Of a stretch of 64,000 bases of DNA, positions 1 through 7,558 are shown in pieces. This DNA comes from JADMIH01 sp036399775 (GTDB lineage: Bacteria > Chloroflexota > Chloroflexia > QHBQ01 > JADMIH01): contig DASWMJ010000072.1 of assembly GCA_036399775.1 (NCBI GenBank), positions 20,547-84,546 of the forward strand, written 5' to 3'. Below the pieces are notes generated by a model. That model did no database searches. It was not told where the DNA came from and saw nothing but the letters and a program-made list of their open reading frames with translations. Positions within the stretch are counted from its first letter, which is position 1, and the number at the start of each line of letters is the position of its first letter. Made by a program: the position numbers and the translations under genes.

Positions 1-246
1 GGCGAGCAGCAGCGCGTAGCCATAGCCCGCGCCCTCGCCAACGACCCACCCATCATCATTGCCGACGAGCCGACCGGCAACCTCGACACCGCCACAGGAG
101 AGCATATCATGGCCCTCCTGCTAGAGTTGAGCAGGCAGGGCAAGTCGGTAGTCTTCGTAACCCACGACACCCACCTTGCCGCCAGCGCCCAAAGGGTGAT
201 AAGAGTGCAGGACGGCCAGATTGTGGCAGACGAGCGGCAAGAGTAA
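1..246 (+). CDS. ABC transporter ATP-binding protein, C-terminal part (LolD/MacB-like)
   Basis: This is the last 81 codons of an ABC ATPase whose start lies left of the window. Visible in order are the signature helix (GEQQRVAIARAL, the Q-rich variant of LSGGQ), Walker B with the adjacent D-loop (IIIADEPTGNLD) and the switch histidine (FVTHD). The 'EPTGNLD' form is typical of the LolD/MacB/FtsE branch, which energises lipoprotein or peptide exporters and similar two-component membrane machines. The partner permease is not in the window, so the substrate is unknown. The TAA stop is also the first three bases of a 7-bp tandem array that runs into the intergenic space. Confidence 0.93.
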   Translation, partial: GEQQRVAIARALANDPPIIIADEPTGNLDTATGEHIMALLLELSRQGKSVVFVTHDTHLAASAQRVIRVQDGQIVADERQE

Positions 247-310
247 TTACGAATTACAAATTACTAATTACGAATTCTTCTCAAAATTGGGAAGGTAATT
301 CGTAATTTTA
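244..310. repeat. Heptamer array, inverted pair between two convergent stop codons
   Basis: Five 7-base units of the type TAATTAC/GAATTAC start at the TAA stop of the ABC gene. A shorter copy in the opposite orientation ends at the TAA stop of the small minus-strand gene at 308-481. The two copies share about 12 complementary bases (ATTACGAATTAC), so the transcript could fold into a hairpin with a loop of about 35 bases. It probably doubles as a bidirectional terminator. Confidence 0.75.
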
Positions 311-481
311 TTGGATTTTGCCTTCTTTCTGTAGCTCGCGGGCGGAGTCGTGGATGTTGTCTGCCGCTTGCTCAGGGTCTATGTTGGCGGCTTTCGCGGC
401 CTTCCTGAGATCGTCCAAGGTGATGTGGTCGGGGTTGCCGTGATCTTCGTTTGGCTCCCCGCAGCCGCAACTCATGCACAT
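308..481 (-). CDS. Small Cys-rich N-terminus protein, 57 aa
   Basis: The start is set by a strong ribosome-binding site (GGAGGT) about 8 bases before the first ATG. A second ATG follows two codons later. The protein opens with MCMSCGCGEPNEDHGNPDHIT, in which three Cys lie within the first seven residues. It continues as a short charged, probably helical segment (LDDLRKAAKAANIDPEQAADNIH). Similar short proteins with an N-terminal CxxCxC knot are common conserved hypotheticals in Chloroflexota, cyanobacteria and actinobacteria. Metal binding is plausible but inferred only from the cysteines. Its stop codon lies at the edge of the inverted heptamer pair that separates it from the convergent ABC gene. 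Confidence 0.8.
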   Translation of the reverse strand: MCMSCGCGEPNEDHGNPDHITLDDLRKAAKAANIDPEQAADNIHDSARELQKEGKIQ

Positions 482-546
482 GGTATCTTACCTCCTATAT
501 AGCGTGATGTCCTGTTTCGATGCAAGAAGCAGACCATCCTGCCTGG

Positions 547-584
547 AATCAACAAGAGCGGCCAACGGGCCGCTCTTGTTGATT
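547..584 (-). terminator. 17-bp hairpin after the NlpC/P60 gene
   Basis: A perfect 17-bp stem (AATCAACAAGAGCGGCC and its complement) with the loop AACG lies 17 bases beyond the stop at 602. No clear U-tract follows on the minus strand, so it is a terminator-like hairpin rather than a textbook intrinsic terminator. Confidence 0.65.
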
Positions 585-601
585 CTCTTTGCTATCTTGA
601 G

Positions 602-2017
602 TTACCTGCCGGGGCGGACCGCCGTCGTGTAGTGGGCTGCCCAGTAGGAGCTCCAGAGGTTGCTGACCACGACGCCGGTGCTCTCGTTCTGAGCGTGTAC
701 GAACTTGCCGTTGCCGATGTAGATGCCCGCGTGGGACAGGCCGCGCTTGTACGTATTCGAGAAGAATACCAGGTCGCCGGGCTGCAAGTCCTTGCTGCTG
801 ACGCGGGAGCCGCTGCCGATCTGGCCGGGTATGGTGCGGGCCACCGGCATGCCAACGCTCTTCATCACGTAATAGACGAAGCCGCTGCAATCGAAGCCTG
901 ATGGGCTGCTGCCGCCGAAGCGATAGCGATAACCGACGTACTTCATGGCGGTATTGACGATAGAGTCGGCCCTGCTGGAGGCTGCCGGGGCTGCGGGTTG
1001 CTCGGCTCCACGAGCGGTGCCGGAACGTGGTGCTTCGGCGGCGGGAGCAACTGCTGCGGGAGCAGGCGCCGCCGGTTTCGCCGGGGCTACATTGGGCGCG
1101 GGCGCGGGCGCGGCGGGCTTGCTGGCGACCACAGGCTCGACAGGCGACTTGGCCTGCGCGAGATATTGCCCCATGACCCAGCCGGTAGTGCCGCCTGCGC
1201 TAACCTGGTACCACGCGACGCCATCCTTATCCACCGGGCCTTGCTTTACAGCCACCGATGTGCCGGGGGACAGGTTGGTGATGACCGAGGCGTTGCGGCT
1301 CGCGCTTGAGCGCATCCGCAGTGGGTCGCCATCTGTGTTGGCTACTTTGGCGAAGCCGGAAATAGCAGCCGCCGGGCGTTGCGCCGGGGCCGATGCGGGT
1401 GGCGCGGCGGCAGGCTGGACGGGTGCCTTCGCCTGGGCGAGGTACTGCGCCATCACCCAGCCCGTCGTACCGTTGGCTGATACCTGGTACCAGGACGTGC
1501 CGGACTTGTCGGTGACCGGGCCTGCTTTTATGGCTACTGTTGCGCCCGCATCGAGGGTAGCAATCACCCCGCCGCTTGTGTTGGCGGCAGCGCGAACGCG
1601 CAGGGGGTCGCCGTCGGTGTTGGCTACTTTAGCGAAGCCGTCCAGCTTGGGGGCGGCAGGAGCTTTAGGCTGAGCAGGCGCGCCCTCTTTGCCCTCAAGG
1701 AAGCCGGACGAGACCCAACCTGTGCCGCCTGGACCCTGTACCTTGTACCAGACCTTGCCATTGCTGTCTTTGCTGGGTCCGGCGAGCACGGAAACAGTCT
1801 GGCCTTCATAGACCTCCGCTACCTGTCCATAATTGGTGCCCGCGCCTTCGCGTACTCGAATGGTGTCGCCGTCTGTGTTGGTTACGATTGCCTTGCCGCC
1901 CACCGCGACGGGTGTGGCTGCATATGTGGATGGAGTGAGCGCCAGGCTCGATAGTAGGATGGTGAGCGACAGCGCGGCTGCCCCTGCTGTCTTCTTCATG
2001 CTCTTGCTGAGATTCAA
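602..2017 (-). CDS. Secreted NlpC/P60 peptidoglycan endopeptidase with three SH3 domains
   Basis: The protein has 471 aa if it starts at the TTG at 2017, which sits 9 bases after a GAGGAGG ribosome-binding site. Upstream in-frame GTG/ATG-like starts would include that site in the coding region. A signal peptide ending near TYAA is followed by three bacterial SH3 repeats (each with a TNTDGD or ANTDGDPLR(V/M)R opening and a GWV ending, roughly residues 35-110, 125-195 and 220-290). A Pro/Ala-rich linker leads to a C-terminal NlpC/P60 domain. The catalytic Cys is in GFDCSGF (about residue 377) and the His in LSHAGIY (about 429). Such enzymes cleave the gamma-D-Glu to diamino-acid bond of wall peptides. 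A TATAAT hexamer lies at 2050-2055 on the minus strand, with a weak -35. Confidence 0.93.
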   Translation of the reverse strand: MNLSKSMKKTAGAAALSLTILLSSLALTPSTYAATPVAVGGKAIVTNTDGDTIRVREGAGTNYGQVAEVYEGQTVSVLAGPSKDSNGKVWYKVQGPGGTGWVSSGFLEGKEGAPAQPKAPAAPKLDGFAKVANTDGDPLRVRAAANTSGGVIATLDAGATVAIKAGPVTDKSGTSWYQVSANGTTGWVMAQYLAQAKAPVQPAAAPPASAPAQRPAAAISGFAKVANTDGDPLRMRSSASRNASVITNLSPGTSVAVKQGPVDKDGVAWYQVSAGGTTGWVMGQYLAQAKSPVEPVVASKPAAPAPAPNVAPAKPAAPAPAAVAPAAEAPRSGTARGAEQPAAPAASSRADSIVNTAMKYVGYRYRFGGSSPSGFDCSGFVYYVMKSVGMPVARTIPGQIGSGSRVSSKDLQPGDLVFFSNTYKRGLSHAGIYIGNGKFVHAQNESTGVVVSNLWSSYWAAHYTTAVRPGR

Positions 2018-2160
2018 GTCTGTTATCCTCCTCAAAGCGGCCACCCGACATTATATGTCAGGGGCGCATTGAGGGTAACATAGCAGCAGAAGCCCTGTCA
2101 ACGATTCGTCTACGTAATACGCTGTATCTTTATCTAATGCATCTACATCACTCGCAAAAT

Positions 2161-2192
2161 CAAGAGGCCCGGCACGCACGCCGGACCTCTTG
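2161..2192 (-). terminator. Intrinsic terminator of the ferritin-like gene
   Basis: Arms CAAGAGGCCCGGC and GCCGGACCTCTTG (one mismatch, 13 bp) surround a 6-base loop, followed on the minus strand by ATTTTGC. It lies about 30 bases beyond the stop at 2223. Confidence 0.75.
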
Positions 2193-2222
2193 TATTCTAA
2201 GATTTGCTCTCCCGGAACGTTG

Positions 2223-2906
2223 CTAGGAGGAGCTTTCGCCCCCGTAGCTAACCTCGGACGGAGTGCTCTCACCCTCATAGGTGAAGGCGTCCTCGCCGTA
2301 ATCGTCGTAGTCGTCGTCCTCGTTGCGGCGCAGCAGGAAGAAGGCCGCAGCGCCAATCGCGCCCGCTATCAGAAGCAGAGGGAAAGGAAAACCGCCCTTC
2401 TTCTTGCCGTTAGTGTGCTCGACCTCCATAGCCTTCTCTTTCGACACTACCAGCTTGCTCTCGGCGGTGTCGACGCGCTCTTTGGCGGCATGGTCGTCGT
2501 ACCAGCGCATTTCGTCCTGCTTCGATTCGAGGTTCTTGCGGATGATGCCGAGGGCCTTTGCGTCGTCAACGTCGTCTATGTTGTCAATATAACGCTTGAT
2601 GCCGCGCTCCGCGCCCAGGCGCATACCCGCCAGGCTGGTGTCGTCGCGCATGCTGGTGAGCCTCCCGAATAGGCCCGCGTGCCCCTTGCCCGAGCCGACT
2701 TCGTACTCGATAGGCTCCCCGCCAAGCTCCTCAAGGCGGTCATTCAATGCTGACGCCTGCTTGGCGTGCGAGTCGCGGAACTTGCGGTACTGCTTCGCCA
2801 GCTTGCGGTCGTCTACTTCCTCTAGAGCCGCGTCGAGAGCGCCGATAGCCATGTGCTCCGTCTTGATTAGCTCCTCCAGCGCCCGAATAGTGCGTTTGTT
2901 GCTCAT
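2223..2906 (-). CDS. DUF2383/PA2169-like four-helix protein with C-terminal membrane anchor
   Basis: The start at 2906 follows an AGGAGG site. In-frame Met codons further up lack such a site. The 227-aa protein begins with a helical region (about residues 1-135) whose LEELIKTEHMAIGALDAAL and YRKFRDSHAKQASALNDRLEELGG segments resemble ferritin-like DUF2383 bundles. A Lys-rich stretch (KKKGG) then precedes one membrane span (FPLLLIAGAIGAAAFFLL), and the tail is very acidic (NEDDDYDDYGED). Some members of this family are stress or sporulation related, but there is no direct clue to function here. Orientation with the helical domain and the acidic tail on opposite sides of the membrane is an inference. 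Confidence 0.75.
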   Translation of the reverse strand: MSNKRTIRALEELIKTEHMAIGALDAALEEVDDRKLAKQYRKFRDSHAKQASALNDRLEELGGEPIEYEVGSGKGHAGLFGRLTSMRDDTSLAGMRLGAERGIKRYIDNIDDVDDAKALGIIRKNLESKQDEMRWYDDHAAKERVDTAESKLVVSKEKAMEVEHTNGKKKGGFPFPLLLIAGAIGAAAFFLLRRNEDDDYDDYGEDAFTYEGESTPSEVSYGGESSS

Positions 2907-3012
2907 TACGTGTGCCTCCTGATCTGTTTTGATAAACCCATCCACCATCATAATCCAGGTAGTCTAGGTGACGTTACCTGCCCTAAGGTAGCAAGAAAGG
3001 TGCCATAGCAAG

Positions 3013-3399
3013 CGAGTACCGAGTACCGAGTACCGAGTGCTAAGTGAACAAGGTTGCGTTAGGAAGGCCGACCCAGTCCCCATGTCATTTTGAGCGAAGC
3101 AAGGATCATCCTCCCTGTCTATCTTTCCCCAGGTAACATCCGTTTCGCTGTGCTAACGAAATAATACCATCGTAGGGGCGACCCGCCGGGTCGCCCTGGT
3201 GGGGATGGAGTACCAACTTTACACGTGAACCCAGGCAGGGCGAGGCATACCTCGCCCCTACCATACATCCCACTTGACGTGCATACAGAACTTGCTGCAC
3301 TCAGCACTCAGCACTCAGCACTCAGCACTCAGCACTCAGCACTCGGTACTCGGTACTCGGTACTCGGTACTCGGTACTCGGTACTCGGTACTCGGTACT
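3013..3399. repeat. Heptamer arrays in inverted orientation (GAGTACC / CAGCACT-CGGTACT)
   Basis: The right array (3302-3399) is exactly 14 units: six CAGCACT followed by eight CGGTACT. The left array (3013-3040) has three CGAGTAC units and one CGAGTGC, the reverse complement of the right array, including the same order of unit types. The right array ends in the stop codon of the ABC permease gene (TGA, 3401-3399). The 260 bases between the arms hold the palindromic element at 3172-3261 and a decayed copy of the TCATTCTGAGCG element near 3088. No gene is visible between 2907 and 3398. Confidence 0.85.
3172..3261. repeat. GTAGGGGCGACCC palindromic element, full copy
   Basis: This 90-bp element starts GTAGGGGCGACCC-GCC-GGGTCGCCCTGG and ends with a second palindrome GGGCGAGGC-ATA-CCTCGCCCCTAC, so its outer ends are inverted repeats. 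A second full copy lies at 12827-12905. Shorter or hairpin-only versions lie at 11095, 17844, 18046, 22033 and 28955. No coding capacity is visible, so it looks like a REP or MITE-type dispersed element. Confidence 0.8.
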
Positions 3400-4550
3400 C
3401 ACGCCACTTCTCGCCGTACAGTGGTAGCGGCCAGCACGGCTACGAGCGCGGCGAAGCCGAACAGTACCGCGAGGGCAACCCAGGTGGCGGCGAGCGATTT
3501 GCCCCTTATCATGATGTCGGTGAGGGCTTCTATCGCGTAAGTGAGAGGCATTATCCTGGCGATTGCCTGCAACCAGCCGGGCATATCCTGTACCGGCCAT
3601 AGCAGCCCGGAGAGAAGCACCTGCGGCAGTATCACCAGGGGTATAAACTGGATGGCCTGCAATTCGTTGCGGGCGAAGGCCGATAGGAAGATGCCCAGGT
3701 TGACCGCGCCCAGCACCAGCGCCAGGGTCACCACGAATATCGAGAGGAGGTTGCCCGTATACTGCACCTGCAACATGAACACAGTAAACAGCAGCAACAC
3801 GGCTGCCTGTATCATCGAAAAGAACCCAAACCCAAACATGTAGCCAAGCACAAGCTCCAGCCGCGTAACGGGGGAAGCGGAGAGGCGCTCCATAGTGCCC
3901 TGCGTGCGCTCGCGCAGGAAGGATACGCTGGTCAGCATGAATATCAGGAAGAAGCCGATGTAGGCGATGAACATGGGCGCGAAGAAGTCGAGCATCTTCA
4001 GATCGGCGCTGCCGTAGAGGCGCGTGGTCTCTATCTGCAAAGGAAGCCCGTCGGGAACGGCCCCCGACATGGCAGCCGGAACCATCTGCTTGAGCAGCAG
4101 GGGCGCGCTCCTCTGCACCGCCTGGCCTACGGTAGCAAGCGCGCCGCCCGCCTGGCCGGGATTCGACCCCTCAACTATCACCTCTAAGTTAGCTTTGCGC
4201 GTGCTGCGAAACTGCTCCGTGAAGTCCGGCTTGAACACCAGCGCGACCCTCTGCGAGCCGTTGCGCACAGCCGCCTCCGCATCCGCGAGCGACATCTCGG
4301 CCACGATGATATTCTCGTCCTGCTCAAGCGTGTCAATCACAGGTTGCGCCATGCTTGTTTGCCCTGCCGGTGGTTTGTCCTCGTTCACTACCGCCACGTT
4401 CACCGTTCTGCTCTCCTGGGCGCGCAGCACGTATCCCAGGATGGACATCACTACTATGGGCACAATAAAGACCAGCCCCAGGCTGCGGTGGTCGCGCCTG
4501 AACTGCCCTATGATGCGCCCCGTTATCGCCATTATGCGTGGAAAGCTCAT
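3399..4550 (-). CDS. ABC-2 type transporter permease
   Basis: The 383-aa membrane protein has one span near residues 25-43 and an extracytoplasmic loop of about 150 residues (VNVAVVNEDKPP onward). A C-terminal block of about five spans ends close to the terminus (WVALAVLFGFAALVAVLAATTV). This is the classic layout of ABC-2 exporters of the YhiH/DrrB type. It starts 9 bases after the ATPase stop with its own GGAGGTTG site, so the two are co-translated as a transporter. Together with the TetR repressor upstream, the set looks like a drug or lipid exporter induced by its substrate. The last codons run into a heptamer array that supplies most of the stop codon. Confidence 0.9.
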   Translation of the reverse strand: MSFPRIMAITGRIIGQFRRDHRSLGLVFIVPIVVMSILGYVLRAQESRTVNVAVVNEDKPPAGQTSMAQPVIDTLEQDENIIVAEMSLADAEAAVRNGSQRVALVFKPDFTEQFRSTRKANLEVIVEGSNPGQAGGALATVGQAVQRSAPLLLKQMVPAAMSGAVPDGLPLQIETTRLYGSADLKMLDFFAPMFIAYIGFFLIFMLTSVSFLRERTQGTMERLSASPVTRLELVLGYMFGFGFFSMIQAAVLLLFTVFMLQVQYTGNLLSIFVVTLALVLGAVNLGIFLSAFARNELQAIQFIPLVILPQVLLSGLLWPVQDMPGWLQAIARIMPLTYAIEALTDIMIRGKSLAATWVALAVLFGFAALVAVLAATTVRREVA

Positions 4551-4559
4551 TTCAACCTC

Positions 4560-5348
4560 CTAATTGGCTGCGGCCAGTTGCCCTGAGAGTGACAGGAATG
4601 CCTCTTCAAGGTTCTGGCTGCCCCCCATCTCCCGTATCTCGGCGGGCGTGCCTTTGGCGAGGATGTGCCCTGAGCGTATCAGCCCCAGGCGGTCGCACCT
4701 GTCGGCTTCGTCCATGACGTGGCTCGACACCACGATGGTCACGCCGCGTGCGTTGAGGGTGCGAAAGTAGCCCCAGAAAGTCTGCCTTAGTTGGGGGTCA
4801 ACGCCCACCGTCGGCTCGTCCAGCAGCAGCAGTTCCGGCTCATGCACCAGCGCGCAGGCCAGCGATAGGCGCTGCTTCATGCCACCACTCAACGTGCCCA
4901 CCAAAGACGACTTGCGGGGCAGGAGTTCCACCAGTTCGAGCACCTCCGTTACCCGCGCATCCCGCTTCTGCTTATCGTTTATGCCGAATATGCGGGCGAA
5001 GAACTGCGCGTTCTCCCATATGGAGAGGTCGGTGTAAAGCGCCTGCAATTGCGTCATGTAGCCGATCCTGGGCAGGACCTTCCCCGCACCCGCAGGCATC
5101 GCGTGTCCCAACACTGACAATTCGCCGGAAGTGGGGCGCACAAGCCCGGCGATCATCCTGATGAAAGTGGTCTTGCCTGAGCCGTTCGGACCCAGCAGGC
5201 CGAAGCTCTCTCCCTTGTGTATGCACAGGTCCAAGCCATCGAGGGCGCGCACCTCCCCGAACTGCTTCACCAGGTTATGCGCTCTCACCAGGCACGCGCC
5301 CGCCTCGATTTCTTTGGTTGGCGCTGCCACTGTGGCGGATGAAACCAT
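4560..5348 (-). CDS. ABC transporter ATPase of the TetR-controlled exporter
   Basis: The 262-aa protein carries Walker A (GPNGSGKTT), the signature motif (LSGGMKQRLSLACAL), Walker B (LLLLDEPTVGVDP) and the switch His (SSHVMDEA). The start is fixed by GGAGGT five bases upstream. It belongs to the CcmA/DrrA-like group that pairs with ABC-2 permeases, and its partner follows directly. An inverted repeat matching the TetR operator lies about 40 bases upstream of its start, so it may be regulated separately from the repressor gene. Confidence 0.93.
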   Translation of the reverse strand: MVSSATVAAPTKEIEAGACLVRAHNLVKQFGEVRALDGLDLCIHKGESFGLLGPNGSGKTTFIRMIAGLVRPTSGELSVLGHAMPAGAGKVLPRIGYMTQLQALYTDLSIWENAQFFARIFGINDKQKRDARVTEVLELVELLPRKSSLVGTLSGGMKQRLSLACALVHEPELLLLDEPTVGVDPQLRQTFWGYFRTLNARGVTIVVSSHVMDEADRCDRLGLIRSGHILAKGTPAEIREMGGSQNLEEAFLSLSGQLAAAN

Positions 5349-5385
5349 AATTACCTCCTATTGCGGTTGAATCAGCCTGCATACC

Positions 5386-5405
5386 TTGATTGATTAGTCA
5401 ATCAA
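5386..5405. promoter_or_regulatory. Second TetR-type operator, spacer of 4
   Basis: TTGATTGA and TCAATCAA half-sites are separated by TTAG. The same half-sites occur with no spacer in front of the tetR gene at 6077-6094. The site sits between tetR and the ATPase gene. Confidence 0.7.
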
Positions 5406-5431
5406 TAATCTGGAGAAAAAAATATTGTTTG

Positions 5432-6061
5432 CTACTTGCCGCCGGGCACCTCCATCCCATGCAAGAATATATCTACGGCAGTCTCAATCATCTTTTCGGG
5501 GCGCAGGGTTTCTGTGTCGGCCTGGACGAATACTTCCTTTGTAAGCATATACGCGATGAGAGGGCCTATGAAGCAGCGCACCGCTGCTCCGGGGTCCATC
5601 CGGCGTAGCGTCCCCTTGTCCATCTGGTGGGAAAAGTAGCGCACCAGGAAAGGGAAGCCTCGCCCCGGACCTATCGTGTTGAATATCTCACCTACGGACG
5701 GCCTGCGCACCGCCTCCCCCAGCATCATCTTGAACATCGACATAGTAGCGCGGTTATCGAGCATCGTAATGAAGGTGCTGGCGAGCAGGTTGAGAACTTC
5801 GCGGGGCGGCATGTCCATCATCTCGTCGCCCCTGGCGATTAGCTGCAAAGCGGGCGCATAAGTCTCCACCACCTGCCTGAACAAGTCCCTCTTGTCCTTG
5901 AAATAGTGGTAGATCAGGCCCGGCGAGCCTATCCCGGCGGCGCTGGCTATCTCTCTGTTGGTCGCCTTCTCGAACCCTTTACCCGCAAAGACGTGCAGCG
6001 CCCCGTCTATAATCTGGCGGCGGCGACTCTCGTAGTCCTGTTCATCCCGTGATGGTGGCAT
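5432..6061 (-). CDS. TetR/AcrR family transcriptional repressor
   Basis: The 209-aa protein has an N-terminal helix-turn-helix (about residues 20-65: RRRQIIDGALHVFAGKGF, TNREIASAAGIGSPGLIYHYF) and a helical ligand-binding domain of the usual size. It heads the transporter operon, with 83 bases between its stop and the ATPase start. A consensus promoter and a palindrome overlapping the presumed transcription start lie directly upstream, which is the normal arrangement for autoregulation. The ligand is probably a substrate of the ABC exporter, but this is inferred only from linkage. Confidence 0.93.
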   Translation of the reverse strand: MPPSRDEQDYESRRRQIIDGALHVFAGKGFEKATNREIASAAGIGSPGLIYHYFKDKRDLFRQVVETYAPALQLIARGDEMMDMPPREVLNLLASTFITMLDNRATMSMFKMMLGEAVRRPSVGEIFNTIGPGRGFPFLVRYFSHQMDKGTLRRMDPGAAVRCFIGPLIAYMLTKEVFVQADTETLRPEKMIETAVDIFLHGMEVPGGK

Positions 6062-6076
6062 CTCATATCCCCTACA

Positions 6077-6094
6077 ATTGATTGATCAATCAAT
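6077..6094. promoter_or_regulatory. TetR-type operator, perfect 18-bp palindrome
   Basis: ATTGATTGATCAATCAAT is perfectly palindromic. It lies immediately downstream of the -10 box of the tetR promoter, where bound repressor would block initiation. Confidence 0.8.
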
Positions 6095-6101
6095 CAATTA
6101 T

Positions 6102-6130
6102 ATTATAGATGCGATTATGCTTCCTGTCAA
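6102..6130 (-). promoter_or_regulatory. Consensus sigma-70-type promoter of tetR
   Basis: On the minus strand TTGACA (6130-6125) and TATAAT (6107-6102) are separated by exactly 17 bases. Both hexamers match the consensus at all six positions. Transcription would start near 6095, inside the operator. Confidence 0.85.
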
Positions 6131-6210
6131 GCCCTATCGGCATCATAGTTAGGGCTGTATCAAAGTGGCGACTCTTGCTTCTTCAACTCGAACGAAGGGA
6201 AGTTTCTTTC

Positions 6211-6259
6211 GTTTCTGTGCGAAAAATGGCGGCTTCGCCGCCATTTTTCGCACAGAAAC
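6211..6259 (-). terminator. 23-bp hairpin after the K+-channel-like gene
   Basis: A perfect 23-bp stem with loop TTC has the core ATGGCGGC/GCCGCCAT. It lies 20 bases past the stop at 6280, and the arms contain an A5/T5 run. Its GC core is shared with the hairpins at 9617, 57635 and 61483. Confidence 0.7.
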
Positions 6260-6279
6260 AACCTCCTTCTCTAGAAGTG

Positions 6280-7353
6280 TTAGCCGCCAAGCTGCCAGTC
6301 GTCGGGGATACCGGCGACCGGGAACCAGGGTGGGAGAGGCATAAGCAGGTAGCGGGAGAGAGCATTAACATATGGCTCGTATGCCTGCCGCATCTGAGAC
6401 AGGCGCTGCTCAGCCACCGGGTCGTCTCTGATGATGAACCCGGCGGTGAGGAGGGTGCTACGCAGCAGAGCCAGGTCTTTGGCTTCCAGGCGGTCCCGCG
6501 CCAGGGGCTTTGGGGGAGTACCGAATACGCCCGACAGGTCCACTACGGCGTGCCGGGCGATTGCGAAGGTAAGCTGGGCCTGGTGTATCGCTTCCTCGTC
6601 TTTGCTGATTACGACCAGCGCGCTGGCATCCAGGATCATGGTGAGCGCCGTCACCCACGATTGGTGGTCGTGGTGCGAGCGGAAGTAGCCGAGGACCGGG
6701 TAGGATAGATGGCTTTCAAGCACCTCAGCAGACCACTGCTCCCAGTCGCGCAGAAACCGGCCTACCGCCGCTATGTTATCGCCCCGGCAGTTCCTCCTGA
6801 GCAGCTCCGTAGCAGTGGGTGGAGAGCCTGCACGCGCATCCAACAGCGATACGCCCGCTTCACGCTCGGAGAACGCCTGGTTGAGAGCAGGTAAATATCC
6901 AACTATTAGACCCAGGAAGGCAAAGCCTATGCCAGCTTCCACGACGGTGAGTAGACGGCCCCAGCCGCCACCAGGGGCAAGATCGCCCAGGCCCAGGGTG
7001 AAAAAACTGGTGCCACTGAAATAAAGAGCCGTGACGAAGTCGCCACCGCCCTCCTGCGGTATCGAGTCCAAAGCCCAATGCAAGAAGCCAAAACCAAAGA
7101 TCATTCCCGACGCCCATACCGCCAGCAGAAGTATCAACGACATAGGGCCGTAGAAGCTGAGGAAGTTCTCGCGCCGCCTGTCGTTCCGCATCCTCAGCGC
7201 GACAGCCGACCAGGGAAGCCATGTTGCCCTATAGAAGAGGCGAGCCAGCCGTAGCTGCTGTGTGACACGGCGCGGCAAGACCACCGTCTCAAAGGCATCC
7301 CACAGAATGACAAAGATAAGAAGTATACCCGCAATGACTGCTAATGGTTGCAT
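6280..7353 (-). CDS. Two-TM potassium-channel-like membrane protein
   Basis: The 357-aa protein has an N-terminal span (AVIAGILLIFVILWDAF), a second span (MSLILLLAVWASGMIFGFGFL), a pore-like helix and the filter-like sequence FFTLGLGD. A last span follows (GIGFAFLGLIVGYLPAL), then about 170 soluble residues. The layout matches the ion-trans-2 K+ channel family. In the filter the usual TVGYGD reads TLGLGD, losing the aromatic Tyr, so selectivity may differ or conduction may be lost. The cytoplasmic part does not show a RCK/TrkA motif that I can recognise. A hairpin terminator follows it, and a heptamer array lies just upstream of its start. Confidence 0.75.
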   Translation of the reverse strand: MQPLAVIAGILLIFVILWDAFETVVLPRRVTQQLRLARLFYRATWLPWSAVALRMRNDRRRENFLSFYGPMSLILLLAVWASGMIFGFGFLHWALDSIPQEGGGDFVTALYFSGTSFFTLGLGDLAPGGGWGRLLTVVEAGIGFAFLGLIVGYLPALNQAFSEREAGVSLLDARAGSPPTATELLRRNCRGDNIAAVGRFLRDWEQWSAEVLESHLSYPVLGYFRSHHDHQSWVTALTMILDASALVVISKDEEAIHQAQLTFAIARHAVVDLSGVFGTPPKPLARDRLEAKDLALLRSTLLTAGFIIRDDPVAEQRLSQMRQAYEPYVNALSRYLLMPLPPWFPVAGIPDDWQLGG

Positions 7354-7368
7354 GCCTGAGTTTCTCTT

Positions 7369-7514
7369 GAGTGGTCAGTGGTCAGTGATGCGCTCTGCCT
7401 TCTGATCCCTGACCCCTAATCCCTGACCCCTAATCCCTGACCCCTAGTCACTGACCCCTAGTCACTGACCACTGACCACTGACCACTGACCACTGACCAC
7501 TGACCACTGACCCC
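7369..7514. repeat. Heptamer arrays TGACCCC/TAATCCC/TGACCAC, inverted pair
   Basis: The main array (7403-7514) is 16 units of seven bases without interruption: TGATCCC/TGACCCC/TAATCCC, then TAGTCAC/TGACCCC, then six TGACCAC. A short array at 7369-7390 (AGTGGTC units) is the inverse of the TGACCAC block. It separates the divergent channel and gamma-glutamyltransferase genes. Confidence 0.88.
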
Positions 7515-7558
7515 TATGTTATACTGAAACGCTGTGCGTTTGGATTGAATGGTGTGTT

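Noticed and set aside
945..1673. 242-codon open frame on the plus strand
   Set aside because: It is antisense to the NlpC/P60 gene, Ala/Gly-rich, with no ribosome-binding site or family resemblance. Long antisense frames are expected in GC-rich coding DNA.
3302..3399. CRISPR array
   Set aside because: Units are 7 bases with no spacers. No cas gene is present in the window.
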